NCBI GenBank assembly: GCA_964636885.1
Contig: CAZWVA010000041.1
Location: forward strand, 1 to 24,533
Origin: CAZWVA01 sp964636885
GTDB lineage: Bacteria > Desulfobacterota_D > UBA1144 > Nemesobacterales > CSP1-2
DNA: 24,533 nucleotides
Reading direction: 5' to 3'
Part shown: piece by piece, positions 1-6,823 of the stretch
Layout of the letters: the number at the start of each line of letters is the position of its first letter
How positions within the stretch are numbered: the first letter of the stretch is position 1
Notes under the pieces: generated by a model
What the model was told of the DNA's origin: nothing
Seen by the model: only the letters and a program-made list of their open reading frames with translations
Database searches by the model: none
Made by a program: the position numbers and the translations under genes

Positions 1-1053
1 GACCCGGTTGGTAGAGTCGCCTGTGAAACCCTTCTCACAACCGGCCTCGTTGTTGTAGCCGGGGAGTTTGCAACAACGGCCAATTTGAGTATCGCTACCG
101 TTGTCAGAAACACCATAAGGGAGATAGGATACACGGATAGCTCAATGGGATTTGATGCCGATAACTGCGGTGTCATGGTGGCAATCGGTAGACAATCCCC
201 GGATATCGCCCTTGGGGTTGATCCCACCAAGGAGAAAGAACAAGGTGCTGGGGATCAGGGACTCATGTTTGGCTATGCCACGGATGAAACCGCCGAATTT
301 ATGCCTACCCCTATAATGTACGCACACAAGCTCGCAAAACGCCTTTCGGAGGTGAGGAAAAACGGTACGGTTCCCTTTCTTCGGCCGGATGGGAAAACCC
401 AAGTGACCGTTAGGTACGAAGACAAAAGGCCCGTAGGTATAGATGTGATCGTGGTCTCCACACAGCATTCCCCGGAGGTCGGTAACTCCACCGTTTACGA
501 GGCGGTGATAGAAGAGGTAATAAGACCGGTGATTCCGGAGAGGTTTCTATCTCCTAAAACCAAGATCTATGTTAACCCTACGGGAAGATTCGTGATAGGG
601 GGTCCCAAAGGGGATACTGGTCTTACAGGACGAAAGATAATAATAGACACGTACGGCGGATGGTCGAGACACGGAGGAGGAGCCTTCTCCGGGAAGGATC
701 CCTCGAAGGTTGATAGGAGTGCAAGCTATATGGCGCGCTACATCGCAAAAAACGTGGTTGCCGCTGGATTCGCTAAGCAGTGTGAGGTGCAAATCGCCTA
801 TGCTATAGGCATTCCGGAGCCTGTATCGGTCCTAGTCGACACGTTCGGGACGGGTGTTTTCCCTGAGGATAGGATCTCAAAGGCCATAAGGGAGGTCTTC
901 GATCTAAAGCCAGCAGGGGTTGTAAAGACCCTAGATCTTCTAAGACCCATATATCAGAAAACCGCTGCTTATGGACACTTCGGAAGGAGCGATGAGGATT
1001 TCACCTGGGAGAAAACCGATAGAGTCGAGCAATTGAGAAAAGCGATTGAATGA
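1..1053 (+). CDS. metK: S-adenosylmethionine synthase, 5'-truncated
   Basis: MetK makes S-adenosylmethionine from methionine and ATP in the cytoplasm. The reading frame is open from base 1, so the gene begins upstream of the window. Its first residues (DPVGRVACETLLTTG) match the family's region near residue 35, so only a short N-terminal piece is missing; the TTG at 85 is internal and not the start. Visible family signatures are DMGFD-like SSMGFDADNCGV, the ATP-site loop GAGDQGLMFGYA, and the phosphate-binding stretch HGGGAFSGKDPSKVDRSASY. The C-terminal part, including SYAIGIPEP-like AYAIGIPEP, looks intact. ahcY follows after 100 nt, so SAM synthesis and SAH removal are encoded together. 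The call is secure; the promoter and true start lie outside the window. Confidence 0.97.
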   Translation, partial: DPVGRVACETLLTTGLVVVAGEFATTANLSIATVVRNTIREIGYTDSSMGFDADNCGVMVAIGRQSPDIALGVDPTKEKEQGAGDQGLMFGYATDETAEFMPTPIMYAHKLAKRLSEVRKNGTVPFLRPDGKTQVTVRYEDKRPVGIDVIVVSTQHSPEVGNSTVYEAVIEEVIRPVIPERFLSPKTKIYVNPTGRFVIGGPKGDTGLTGRKIIIDTYGGWSRHGGGAFSGKDPSKVDRSASYMARYIAKNVVAAGFAKQCEVQIAYAIGIPEPVSVLVDTFGTGVFPEDRISKAIREVFDLKPAGVVKTLDLLRPIYQKTAAYGHFGRSDEDFTWEKTDRVEQLRKAIE

Positions 1054-1063
1054 CCCTAAAAGC

Positions 1064-1087
1064 CCTTTATAGTGCTCCCTGTAAAGG
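1064..1087 (+). repeat. Short hairpin between metK and ahcY
   Basis: CCTTTA (1064-1069) and TAAAGG (1082-1087) can pair around a 12-nt loop in the 100-nt gap. No T-run follows, so it is not a convincing terminator. It could be a weak mRNA-processing or stability element, or chance. Confidence 0.25.
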
Positions 1088-1153
1088 CCGTACTGACCCC
1101 GGGTTAACTCATATAGATATGGATACTACTTTCTGTAAAAAACGGAGGCTTAA

Positions 1154-2410
1154 ATGAAATACGACATAAAGGATATAGGTCTTGCCAAAGAGGGGAGGCT
1201 TCGCGTCGAGTGGGCAGCTCAGGAGATGCCTGTTCTTTCTCAGATTCTTGGTAGATTTAAAAAGGAAAAACCGCTAAAGGGCCTGAGAATAGCCGCCTGT
1301 CTTCACGTCACCACAGAAACCGGCAATCTGGTTATCACCCTAAAGGAAGGCGGTGCGGACGTTGCCCTTTGTGCATCAAACCCGCTCAGCACACAGGACG
1401 ATGTCGCTGCCTATCTTGTAAAGGAACACAAGATATCCGTTTTTGCAATAAAGGGTGAGGACACTAAAACATACTACAACCACATAAATAGCGTTCTCGA
1501 TCTTTTACCAAACATAACGATGGACGATGGGGCGGATCTCGTCTCGACACTCCATAAGGACAGGATCAAGCTTCTAGGTAACCTGATAGGGGGGACGGAA
1601 GAAACCACAACAGGGGTTATCCGTTTAAGAAGCATGGCAGAGCGCGGTGTGCTCAGATACCCCATCATCGCTGTAAACGATGCAAGCACTAAACACTTCT
1701 TCGATAACCGTTATGGTACCGGTCAGAGTACCCTCGATGGTATAATAAGGGCAACGAATCGTCTTATCGCCGGTACCAACTTTGTCGTTTGCGGGTACGG
1801 TTGGTGTGGTAAGGGGGTGGCGATGAGGGCAAGGGGACTCGGGGCAAACGTGATTGTAACTGAGGTTGATCCACTTAGGGCGCTTGAGGCCGTTATGGAT
1901 GGATTCAGGGTGATGTCTATAGATGAAGCGGCAAAGGTCGGACACTTCTTCTGTACCGTTACCGGCAATATAAACGTGATTAGAAAAGAGCATTTTATGC
2001 GGATGCGCGATGGAGCTATAGTATGTAATTCCGGTCATTTTAATGTAGAGATCGATCTAAATGCCCTCCGCGGTATGTCTAGGGGGAGAAGGAAAATCAG
2101 GGATTATGTCGAGGAATACACGTTAAAAAACGGAAAAAGGATAAACGTCCTTGCAGACGGAAGGCTTATCAACCTGGCATCTGCTGAGGGGCATCCCTCA
2201 AGCGTTATGGATATGAGCTTTGCTAATCAGGCCCTTTGTGTGGAGTATCTGGTGAAGAATAGACGGAAACTGGAAAAGAGAGTTTACGAGGTTCCGGCGG
2301 AGGTTGATAGGAGGGTTGCTGAGATGAAACTTAAGGCGATGTCTATAAAGATCGATACGCTTACACGGGAGCAGAGGAGGTACCTTGGCTCCTGGGAGAT
2401 GGGAACCTAG
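1154..2410 (+). CDS. ahcY: Adenosylhomocysteinase (short form)
   Basis: AhcY reversibly hydrolyses S-adenosylhomocysteine to adenosine and homocysteine using tightly bound NAD, relieving product inhibition of SAM methyltransferases. Recognisable elements are the substrate-site HVTTETGNL, ASNPLSTQDD, GGTEETTTGV and NDASTKHFFDNRYGTGQS segments, and the NAD-binding Rossmann loop GYGWCGKG. At 418 residues it is shorter than the roughly 465-residue form common in proteobacteria and eukaryotes. It ends soon after LTREQRRYL without the usual Tyr-rich tail, which resembles archaeal and thermophile-type enzymes. The ATG at 1154 has a good Shine-Dalgarno GGAGG six bases upstream. The gene lies 100 nt after metK, and the xer gene begins one base after its stop, so the three are probably co-transcribed. 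Confidence 0.96.
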   Translation: MKYDIKDIGLAKEGRLRVEWAAQEMPVLSQILGRFKKEKPLKGLRIAACLHVTTETGNLVITLKEGGADVALCASNPLSTQDDVAAYLVKEHKISVFAIKGEDTKTYYNHINSVLDLLPNITMDDGADLVSTLHKDRIKLLGNLIGGTEETTTGVIRLRSMAERGVLRYPIIAVNDASTKHFFDNRYGTGQSTLDGIIRATNRLIAGTNFVVCGYGWCGKGVAMRARGLGANVIVTEVDPLRALEAVMDGFRVMSIDEAAKVGHFFCTVTGNINVIRKEHFMRMRDGAIVCNSGHFNVEIDLNALRGMSRGRRKIRDYVEEYTLKNGKRINVLADGRLINLASAEGHPSSVMDMSFANQALCVEYLVKNRRKLEKRVYEVPAEVDRRVAEMKLKAMSIKIDTLTREQRRYLGSWEMGT

Positions 2411-2411
2411 A

Positions 2412-3299
2412 ATGGATCGACTCGTCGACTCCTTTATCACTCATCTTACCGTCGTAAGGGGACTTTCGCCTAACACCCTCGAATCCTATGAGAGGGACCT
2501 TGCAAAGTTCGTATCTTACCTTCAGAGAAGAGGTATTATGGATGCCGGTCATGTAAATTACAGACACGTGCTCGATTTCCTTTCTTATTTAAAGGAAAGG
2601 GGGTTAAGCGTAAGGTCAGTGGCACGTATCCTCGTATCACTAAAACAGTTTTTCAAGTTCCTTCTTAGAGAAAAGGTCGTGGACAAGGATCCAACGTTTC
2701 TTATCCGTACACCTAAGATAAAAAGGGAGATTCCGAGCGTTCTTACGCTAGACGATGTTGAAAACCTCCTTTCTGCACCGAACGGCTCGTCACATGAAGG
2801 GATAAGGGATAGGGCTATGCTTGAGGTCCTCTACGCAACTGGTATAAGGGTTTCGGAGCTTGTTAATCTCAGACTCAACAATGTAAACTTTGAATTGGGA
2901 TACCTACTGGCCTACGGTAAGGGGGGGAAGGAAAGGATAGTGCCCTTGGGGAATAAGGCGATAAGGAGACTAGAGGAGTACCTGTCCGGGTCTAGACCAT
3001 GCCTCCTTAGATCTAGAGAATCCGTCTATCTCTTTATTACGCGGAGGGGCACCCGGATGACACGTCAGGGGTTTTGGAAGCTCATTAAGAACTACGCGAG
3101 TAGAATTGGGATCACAAAAAGAATAAGTCCTCATACCCTTAGGCACTCCTTTGCTACCCACTTGCTTCAGCGCGGTGCTGATTTGAGGACAATACAGGTT
3201 ATATTGGGTCATTCCGATATCTCCACCACACAGATATATACGCATATAGAGAGGGAGAGGTTAAAGGAGGTACATAAGAAGTACCATCCTAGGTCTTAA
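2412..3299 (+). CDS. xerD: Tyrosine recombinase of the XerC/XerD type
   Basis: This is a cytoplasmic site-specific recombinase, expected to resolve chromosome dimers at dif. From ATG 2412 it has 295 residues, the normal length for XerC/D. An N-terminal SAM-like core-binding domain (about 1-85) precedes the catalytic domain. The catalytic residues are all present: R146 in TGIRVSEL, K170 in YGKGGKE, H241 and R244 in HTLRHSFATH, H267 in LGHSDI, and the nucleophile Y276 in TQIYTH. I chose ATG 2412, one base after the ahcY stop, rather than the upstream in-frame TTG at 2385 inside ahcY, because it gives the family's usual N-terminus. The housekeeping neighbours, including scpAB, argue for a chromosomal Xer rather than a mobile-element integrase. 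I cannot separate XerC from XerD by eye. Confidence 0.9.
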   Translation: MDRLVDSFITHLTVVRGLSPNTLESYERDLAKFVSYLQRRGIMDAGHVNYRHVLDFLSYLKERGLSVRSVARILVSLKQFFKFLLREKVVDKDPTFLIRTPKIKREIPSVLTLDDVENLLSAPNGSSHEGIRDRAMLEVLYATGIRVSELVNLRLNNVNFELGYLLAYGKGGKERIVPLGNKAIRRLEEYLSGSRPCLLRSRESVYLFITRRGTRMTRQGFWKLIKNYASRIGITKRISPHTLRHSFATHLLQRGADLRTIQVILGHSDISTTQIYTHIERERLKEVHKKYHPRS

Positions 3300-3303
3300 A
3301 CAG

Positions 3304-3966
3304 ATGGATTTTAATATCAAACTCATGCTTATCGAGGTTCCTGTTATACTATTTGCGCTCACCGTGCATGAGTTCTCTCATGCCTGGGTTGCCGGTTTGC
3401 TCGGCGACGATACAGCAAAGAGGCAGGGTCGTTTAACCCTAAATCCTCTTGCCCATCTGGATGTGCTTGGAACCGTGCTCATGTTTATTGTTTGGTTTGG
3501 ATGGGCAAAACCCGTTCCGGTAAATCCACTCAATTTCAAGAATCCGAGAAAGGGCATGCTCCTTGTGGCTATTGCTGGGCCGGTTTCAAATCTCCTTATG
3601 GCTATAGCGGCCGGGCTCATCCTTAGGTCCGGTGTTCTTGGTATTGTGGCCTCTTCCTTAACCGGGCCACTAGTTGTCGTTATAATCCTTACGCTTCAAT
3701 TCGGTATTGCCCTTGCTGTGTTTAATATGATTCCCTTACCCCCTCTCGACGGCTCAAGGGTTCTCTACGGCCTTCTTCCTGAAAGGCAGGCCTATGCTTA
3801 TAGTCGCTTTGAGCCCTACGGGATGATCGTTCTCTTTGGTCTTTTCTTTTTTGGAAGTCGTGCGTTTACATATATTCTCTGGTATCCTGTCTCTATAATA
3901 ACGAGGGTATTATCCGGATATAGCTACTTCGATCTCTGGAGGGTAGTCGAGTATCTTACCTCTTAA
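3304..3966 (+). CDS. Site-2 protease family (M50) membrane metalloprotease
   Basis: This is a 220-residue polytopic inner-membrane protein of peptidase family M50. The zinc motif HEFSH (H22, E23, H26) sits in the first membrane segment. NPLAHLD (47-53) follows, and the third ligand region is MIPLPPLDG with D149. Around five hydrophobic segments are visible, and no PDZ domain is present, so it is the compact YwhC-like subgroup rather than RseP. Its substrate is unknown. The ATG is four bases after the xer stop, with no strong Shine-Dalgarno, which suggests translational coupling. In many bacteria a gene of this type stands just before scpA, often with trpS between them; trpS is absent here. 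The protease family is secure, the biological role is not known. Confidence 0.9.
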   Translation: MDFNIKLMLIEVPVILFALTVHEFSHAWVAGLLGDDTAKRQGRLTLNPLAHLDVLGTVLMFIVWFGWAKPVPVNPLNFKNPRKGMLLVAIAGPVSNLLMAIAAGLILRSGVLGIVASSLTGPLVVVIILTLQFGIALAVFNMIPLPPLDGSRVLYGLLPERQAYAYSRFEPYGMIVLFGLFFFGSRAFTYILWYPVSIITRVLSGYSYFDLWRVVEYLTS

Positions 3967-4003
3967 TGATTGATCGTTAGGTATATCGGTAGGTGAAGGG
4001 AAC

Positions 4004-4726
4004 TTGGAATCGGCTGAACCCTGTTTGGTTAAACTAGAGGTTTTTGAAGGTCCCCTTGATCTCCTACTCCATCTCATAAAGAAGAACGAAATCGATATCT
4101 ACGATATCCCGATTGCTGTAATAACCGAGCAGTATCTTGAATACCTGGATATGATGAAGAGGCTCAATCTGGAGGTTGCTGGAGATTATCTTCTCGTTGC
4201 CGCTGAGCTTGGTCTTATAAAGTCCAATATGTTGCTTCCAAAGCCTGAGCCGCAAAGTGAAGAGGATGAGTATGATCCGAGGGCTGAGCTTGTAAAGAGG
4301 CTTATAGAGTATAAGAGGTATAAGGAAGCCGCTATGAATCTCTCGACGCATCAGATACTGGAAAGAGACGTTTTTACAAGGGCCTGTACGGAAGACGACG
4401 AAGGAGGGATAGATCAGCCTATAGAGGCCGATCTGTGGTCCCTTATAGATGCCTTCCGGGACATATACAGGCGTAGGCATATCTGGCCTGATCCGATAAG
4501 GCTTGATCTGGACGTTCTGACACTCGATGAGAAGATAGAGGAGTTGATAGGGAGGCTTAGGTTGGATAAAACGGTCTTTTTTGAAGATCTCTTCCACGGT
4601 CCCTTGTCGAGTTTTGATTTTGTATTAACCTTTCTTGCTGTTTTGGAGCTTGTTAGGATGTCCGCTTTAGCCGTTTTTCAGGATTTCCCTTATTCTCCGA
4701 TTAGATTGATCTACCTGGGAGAGTGA
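4004..4726 (+). CDS. scpA: Segregation and condensation protein A
   Basis: ScpA is the kleisin subunit that bridges the SMC heads together with ScpB in the bacterial condensin. The N-terminal signature is clear: LEVFEGPLDLLLHLIKKNEIDIYDIPIA, followed by TEQYLEYLDMM and a stretch (EYLLVAAEL-like DYLLVAAELGLIKSNMLLP) that contacts SMC. An acidic middle segment and a C-terminal winged-helix segment (about 180-240) complete the usual length of about 240. The start appears to be TTG 4004 with GAAGGG just upstream at unusually short spacing (3 nt). No ATG or GTG in frame fits before the conserved domain. Its stop overlaps the start of scpB, as is typical for this pair. Confidence 0.95.
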   Translation: MESAEPCLVKLEVFEGPLDLLLHLIKKNEIDIYDIPIAVITEQYLEYLDMMKRLNLEVAGDYLLVAAELGLIKSNMLLPKPEPQSEEDEYDPRAELVKRLIEYKRYKEAAMNLSTHQILERDVFTRACTEDDEGGIDQPIEADLWSLIDAFRDIYRRRHIWPDPIRLDLDVLTLDEKIEELIGRLRLDKTVFFEDLFHGPLSSFDFVLTFLAVLELVRMSALAVFQDFPYSPIRLIYLGE

Positions 4727-5289
4727 TGGCCTTGGAGTCTAGGGACATAAAAAAGGCGATCGAAGCCATAGTTTTTACCTCTGATAAACCCGTTTCTGTT
4801 GAGAGACTCTCCCAGGTGTTTTCCGATGTGAGTAGGAAGGAGATAGAATGGTGTCTCCGTGAGCTTATGGACGAGTGGAATGGACTGGATCGTGGATTTA
4901 AACTCTATGAGGTTGCAGGGGGATACCAGTTTAGAACATCCCCTCAGCTTAGTGATTTTATACTAAGGTTTAAGCAACTAAAGCCCTTTAGGCTGAGCCG
5001 TGCGGCTCTTGAGGTTCTTGCCATTGTTGCCTATAAGCAGCCTATTACTAGGATCGAGATAGATGAGATAAGGGGAGTCGATTCATCCGGGGTTATAGCG
5101 CTTCTCCTTGAGAAGCGTCTTATAAGGATAAAGGGAAGAAAGGACGTGGTTGGTAGGCCGTTTCTCTATTCCACCACGGATGAGTTTCTTGAGACGTTCG
5201 GTCTTAGAGGTTTAGGGGACTTACCTACCCTTAAGGAGCTGGGGGAGATAGAGGGATCCCTAGGGCACTTGCCGGGTGGATCTGATTAG
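4726..5289 (+). CDS. scpB: Segregation and condensation protein B
   Basis: ScpB is the dimeric KITE subunit of SMC-ScpAB, with two winged-helix domains. The protein shows KKAIEAIVFTSDKPVS at the N-terminus, the LEVLAIVAYKQPITRIEIDEIRGVDSSGV signature of the second winged helix, and the closing segment GRPFLYSTTDEFLETFGLRGLGDLP. The length (about 187 residues) is normal. The start could be GTG 4723 or ATG 4726; both overlap the scpA TGA (4724-4726), so translation is coupled. GGGAG lies just upstream. The 3' end overlaps the oppositely oriented ybeY by 30 nt, leaving no room for a terminator between them. Confidence 0.95.
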   Translation: MALESRDIKKAIEAIVFTSDKPVSVERLSQVFSDVSRKEIEWCLRELMDEWNGLDRGFKLYEVAGGYQFRTSPQLSDFILRFKQLKPFRLSRAALEVLAIVAYKQPITRIEIDEIRGVDSSGVIALLLEKRLIRIKGRKDVVGRPFLYSTTDEFLETFGLRGLGDLPTLKELGEIEGSLGHLPGGSD

Positions 5290-5733
5290 TCGTAGGAGTT
5301 CCTTTTCTTTTCTCCTCATCTCTTCTCTCTGCTTTTTCCTCTTGTGGTCGTAGCCGAGAAGGTGAAGGGTTCCGTGCACGATGAGTTTCTCGGTTTCTTT
5401 TTCTATCGTTGTCTTATAGGTTTTCGTGTGTCTTTCAGCTGTCTCGAGTGAGATCACGATGTCTCCTAGCGGTTTTATGTATGGGTGATTTATGGTATTT
5501 GCAATAGCGGCACTAGAATCAGCCTGAGGAAATGAAAGAACGTCTGTCGTTTTGTCTATACCCCTATAGGTTCTATTGAGTTTCCTCATCTCACAATCAT
5601 CCACAAGGGTTATACAGATCTCTATCCTACCAGTGATGCCGAGATGTTTCAGGATGAGTTTAACCATCCCCTTTAATGCCTTCCTTCTCTGCGGACTTAG
5701 GTAGCGGTTGTTGTCTATTATGTGTACGTCCAT
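5260..5733 (-). CDS. ybeY: Endoribonuclease YbeY, rRNA maturation factor
   Basis: YbeY is a zinc-dependent endoribonuclease involved in 16S rRNA 3' maturation and ribosome quality control. The hallmark HGTLHLLGYDH is present, with zinc ligands H120, H124 and H130. TTDVLSFPQ and LGDIVIS are also recognisable; between them lies a spacer of about 18 residues (ADSSAAIANT...). The C-terminus is lysine/arginine-rich. Length (157 residues) is normal. The ATG has no clear Shine-Dalgarno; a TATGAT hexamer lies 15 nt upstream on the - strand. The gene converges on scpB and overlaps its last 30 bases. Confidence 0.95.
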   Translation of the reverse strand: MDVHIIDNNRYLSPQRRKALKGMVKLILKHLGITGRIEICITLVDDCEMRKLNRTYRGIDKTTDVLSFPQADSSAAIANTINHPYIKPLGDIVISLETAERHTKTYKTTIEKETEKLIVHGTLHLLGYDHKRKKQREEMRRKEKELLRLIRSTRQVP

Positions 5734-5817
5734 TTAATGCTTAAGGCTATCATAGGGAGGCGTAAGTGCAACAAGTAAAGGCATTATTTTCAATATAATT
5801 TTCAAATGGCAATAGCG

Positions 5818-5842
5818 GATATTAAAGGCGCCCTTTAATATC
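5818..5842. repeat. Perfect 11-bp inverted repeat upstream of the 4Fe-4S gene
   Basis: GATATTAAAGG (5818-5828) and CCTTTAATATC (5832-5842) are exact reverse complements with a 3-nt centre. The repeat ends 26 nt before the ATG at 5869 and abuts the presumed -35 region. This fits an operator for a dimeric regulator better than a terminator, since no T-run follows and a promoter-like element lies just downstream. Confidence 0.6.
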
Positions 5843-5855
5843 CCACAATATGGGT

Positions 5856-5861
5856 TAAAAT
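5856..5861 (+). promoter_or_regulatory. Probable -10 element of the 4Fe-4S gene
   Basis: TAAAAT ends seven bases before the ATG at 5869. No Shine-Dalgarno is visible. If used, the transcript would begin at or next to the start codon (leaderless). The -35 region is poor (TTTAAT-like, inside the inverted repeat), so the promoter may need an activator. Confidence 0.4.
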
Positions 5862-5868
5862 ACACCCT

Positions 5869-6612
5869 ATGAATCCGGATTCGGTTTATAAGACCATGGA
5901 TTTTCTCCAGGGATCGGGTTTTAACCTGATACGCCTCGTCATGGCTAGAGAATACGATAAAGGGGTATCTCCGAGTAAACGCCTTACTAACCTCCTTCCG
6001 GATGCAAGGTCTGTCATCCTCTGCGGTTTCGCGGGTAGAGGCTTCTGGGAAACCCTAAAAGGGTTTCTCAGGGAGAACCCGGAATTTAAAGATATGAGGG
6101 AGGACTGGATAGACGATTATACCTTCTTTCGGTTTATGTCAGTGGCCAGAACCCTCGATGAGGAAGGGGTAAATTACCGGATGGTCTTTCCTTTTGGCTC
6201 AGTAGGTTCCTCGGTCGATTTCTTAAGGCTCGGCGAAATGGGAGGCGTAGGCGTTAGGAGTCTACTTGGTATACTGATCCACCCAGAGTACGGCTCCTGG
6301 ATCTCCCTCCGCGGGGCCATAGTTACCGATCTGGAATTTAGGGAATACGATACTCCCATCTCTTATTTTAACCCCTGTCCCACCTGTTCTAAGCCCTGTA
6401 TCTCTGTGTGTCCGGCAGGTACCGTCTCTAAGAACGGATGGGACTACAGGGCCTGCATGGGGTTCCGACTCCGTGACGACACATGTAGGGATAACTGCTC
6501 CTCAAGGCGCGCCTGCCCATACGGGAAGGGGCACGAGTACTCTGAAGAACAACTCTCCTATCATCACAGATTCGTACTAAAGCGTGTAAGGGAATATCGG
6601 GATAGGTTTTAA
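5869..6612 (+). CDS. 4Fe-4S protein related to QueG (epoxyqueuosine reductase-like)
   Basis: This is a 247-residue protein with eight cysteines in the C-terminal third. The first set is C170, C173, C177 and C181 (CPTCSKPCISVCP); the second is C196, C206, C210 and C216, ending in ACPYG. RGAIVTDLEF (148-157) resembles the conserved segment of QueG just before its clusters. QueG is a cobalamin- and 4Fe-4S-dependent reductase of about 350-380 residues; this protein is much shorter and lacks the C-terminal HEAT-like extension. It could reduce a cobalamin or another redox partner, but this is inference. The next gene encodes a presumed corrinoid protein, which makes a cobalamin link attractive. Start ATG 5869 has no Shine-Dalgarno and a -10-like element 7 nt upstream. 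The family resemblance is good; the function is unknown. Confidence 0.7.
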   Translation: MNPDSVYKTMDFLQGSGFNLIRLVMAREYDKGVSPSKRLTNLLPDARSVILCGFAGRGFWETLKGFLRENPEFKDMREDWIDDYTFFRFMSVARTLDEEGVNYRMVFPFGSVGSSVDFLRLGEMGGVGVRSLLGILIHPEYGSWISLRGAIVTDLEFREYDTPISYFNPCPTCSKPCISVCPAGTVSKNGWDYRACMGFRLRDDTCRDNCSSRRACPYGKGHEYSEEQLSYHHRFVLKRVREYRDRF

Positions 6613-6688
6613 GGATCAAGACGGTTATAGGATTTCAAATCTATGGATTGATTATGCGTGATGGAAGAAATATAAAAATCTGCTTTGT

Positions 6689-6707
6689 TGTAAACATTAT
6701 TTTTACA
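6689..6707. repeat. Inverted repeat TGTAAA-N7-TTTACA
   Basis: The 6-bp arms (6689-6694 and 6702-6707) are exact reverse complements in AT-rich sequence about 120 nt before the MtrA-like gene. This resembles a dimeric regulator site. I do not recognise a specific regulator. Confidence 0.4.
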
Positions 6708-6716
6708 TCGGGTAGA

Positions 6717-6735
6717 CAACGAGTCTTGCTCGTTG
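6717..6735 (+). repeat. Perfect 7-bp hairpin CAACGAG-N5-CTCGTTG
   Basis: The arms at 6717-6723 and 6729-6735 pair exactly around TCTTG. No T-run follows, so it is not a standard terminator of the upstream gene. It may be an RNA structure or an operator in the 211-nt gap between the 4Fe-4S and MtrA-like genes. Confidence 0.45.
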
Positions 6736-6783
6736 CCGCATAGCTCATCAGCAAGACGGGTACTATTCAGGTACACGTGGATC

Positions 6784-6812
6784 TTGCATGTAGGTCTACA
6801 CCGCAGTAATAT
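6784..6812 (+). promoter_or_regulatory. Probable promoter of the MtrA-like gene, with a repeat in its spacer
   Basis: TTGCAT (6784-6789), a 17-nt spacer and TAATAT (6807-6812) form a plausible sigma-70 promoter. An overlapping TATAGA (6810-6815) ends 8 nt before the ATG. The spacer contains TGTAG-GT-CTACA (6789-6800), an interrupted palindrome positioned where a repressor could block polymerase. The leader would be only a few bases long, without a Shine-Dalgarno. Confidence 0.45.
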
Positions 6813-6823
6813 AGACGATAGGC

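Noticed and set aside
1054..1153. SAH or SAM riboswitch before ahcY
   Set aside because: The 100-nt gap lacks the conserved cores I know for these riboswitches; only a weak 6-bp hairpin is present.
2385..2411. Upstream TTG start for the Xer gene
   Set aside because: It would overlap ahcY and add nine residues absent from the family; ATG 2412 fits better.
2412..3299. Xer-type gene as a mobile-element integrase
   Set aside because: Length and neighbours (scpAB, ahcY, metK) are those of a chromosomal Xer; no attachment-site repeats or phage genes are visible.
4064..4597. 177-codon - strand frame inside scpA
   Set aside because: It is fully antisense to scpA, with no recognisable motif or ribosome-binding site.
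6613..6823. Cobalamin riboswitch before the MtrA-like gene
   Set aside because: No B12-box-like sequence and too little length for the full fold, despite the attractive context.
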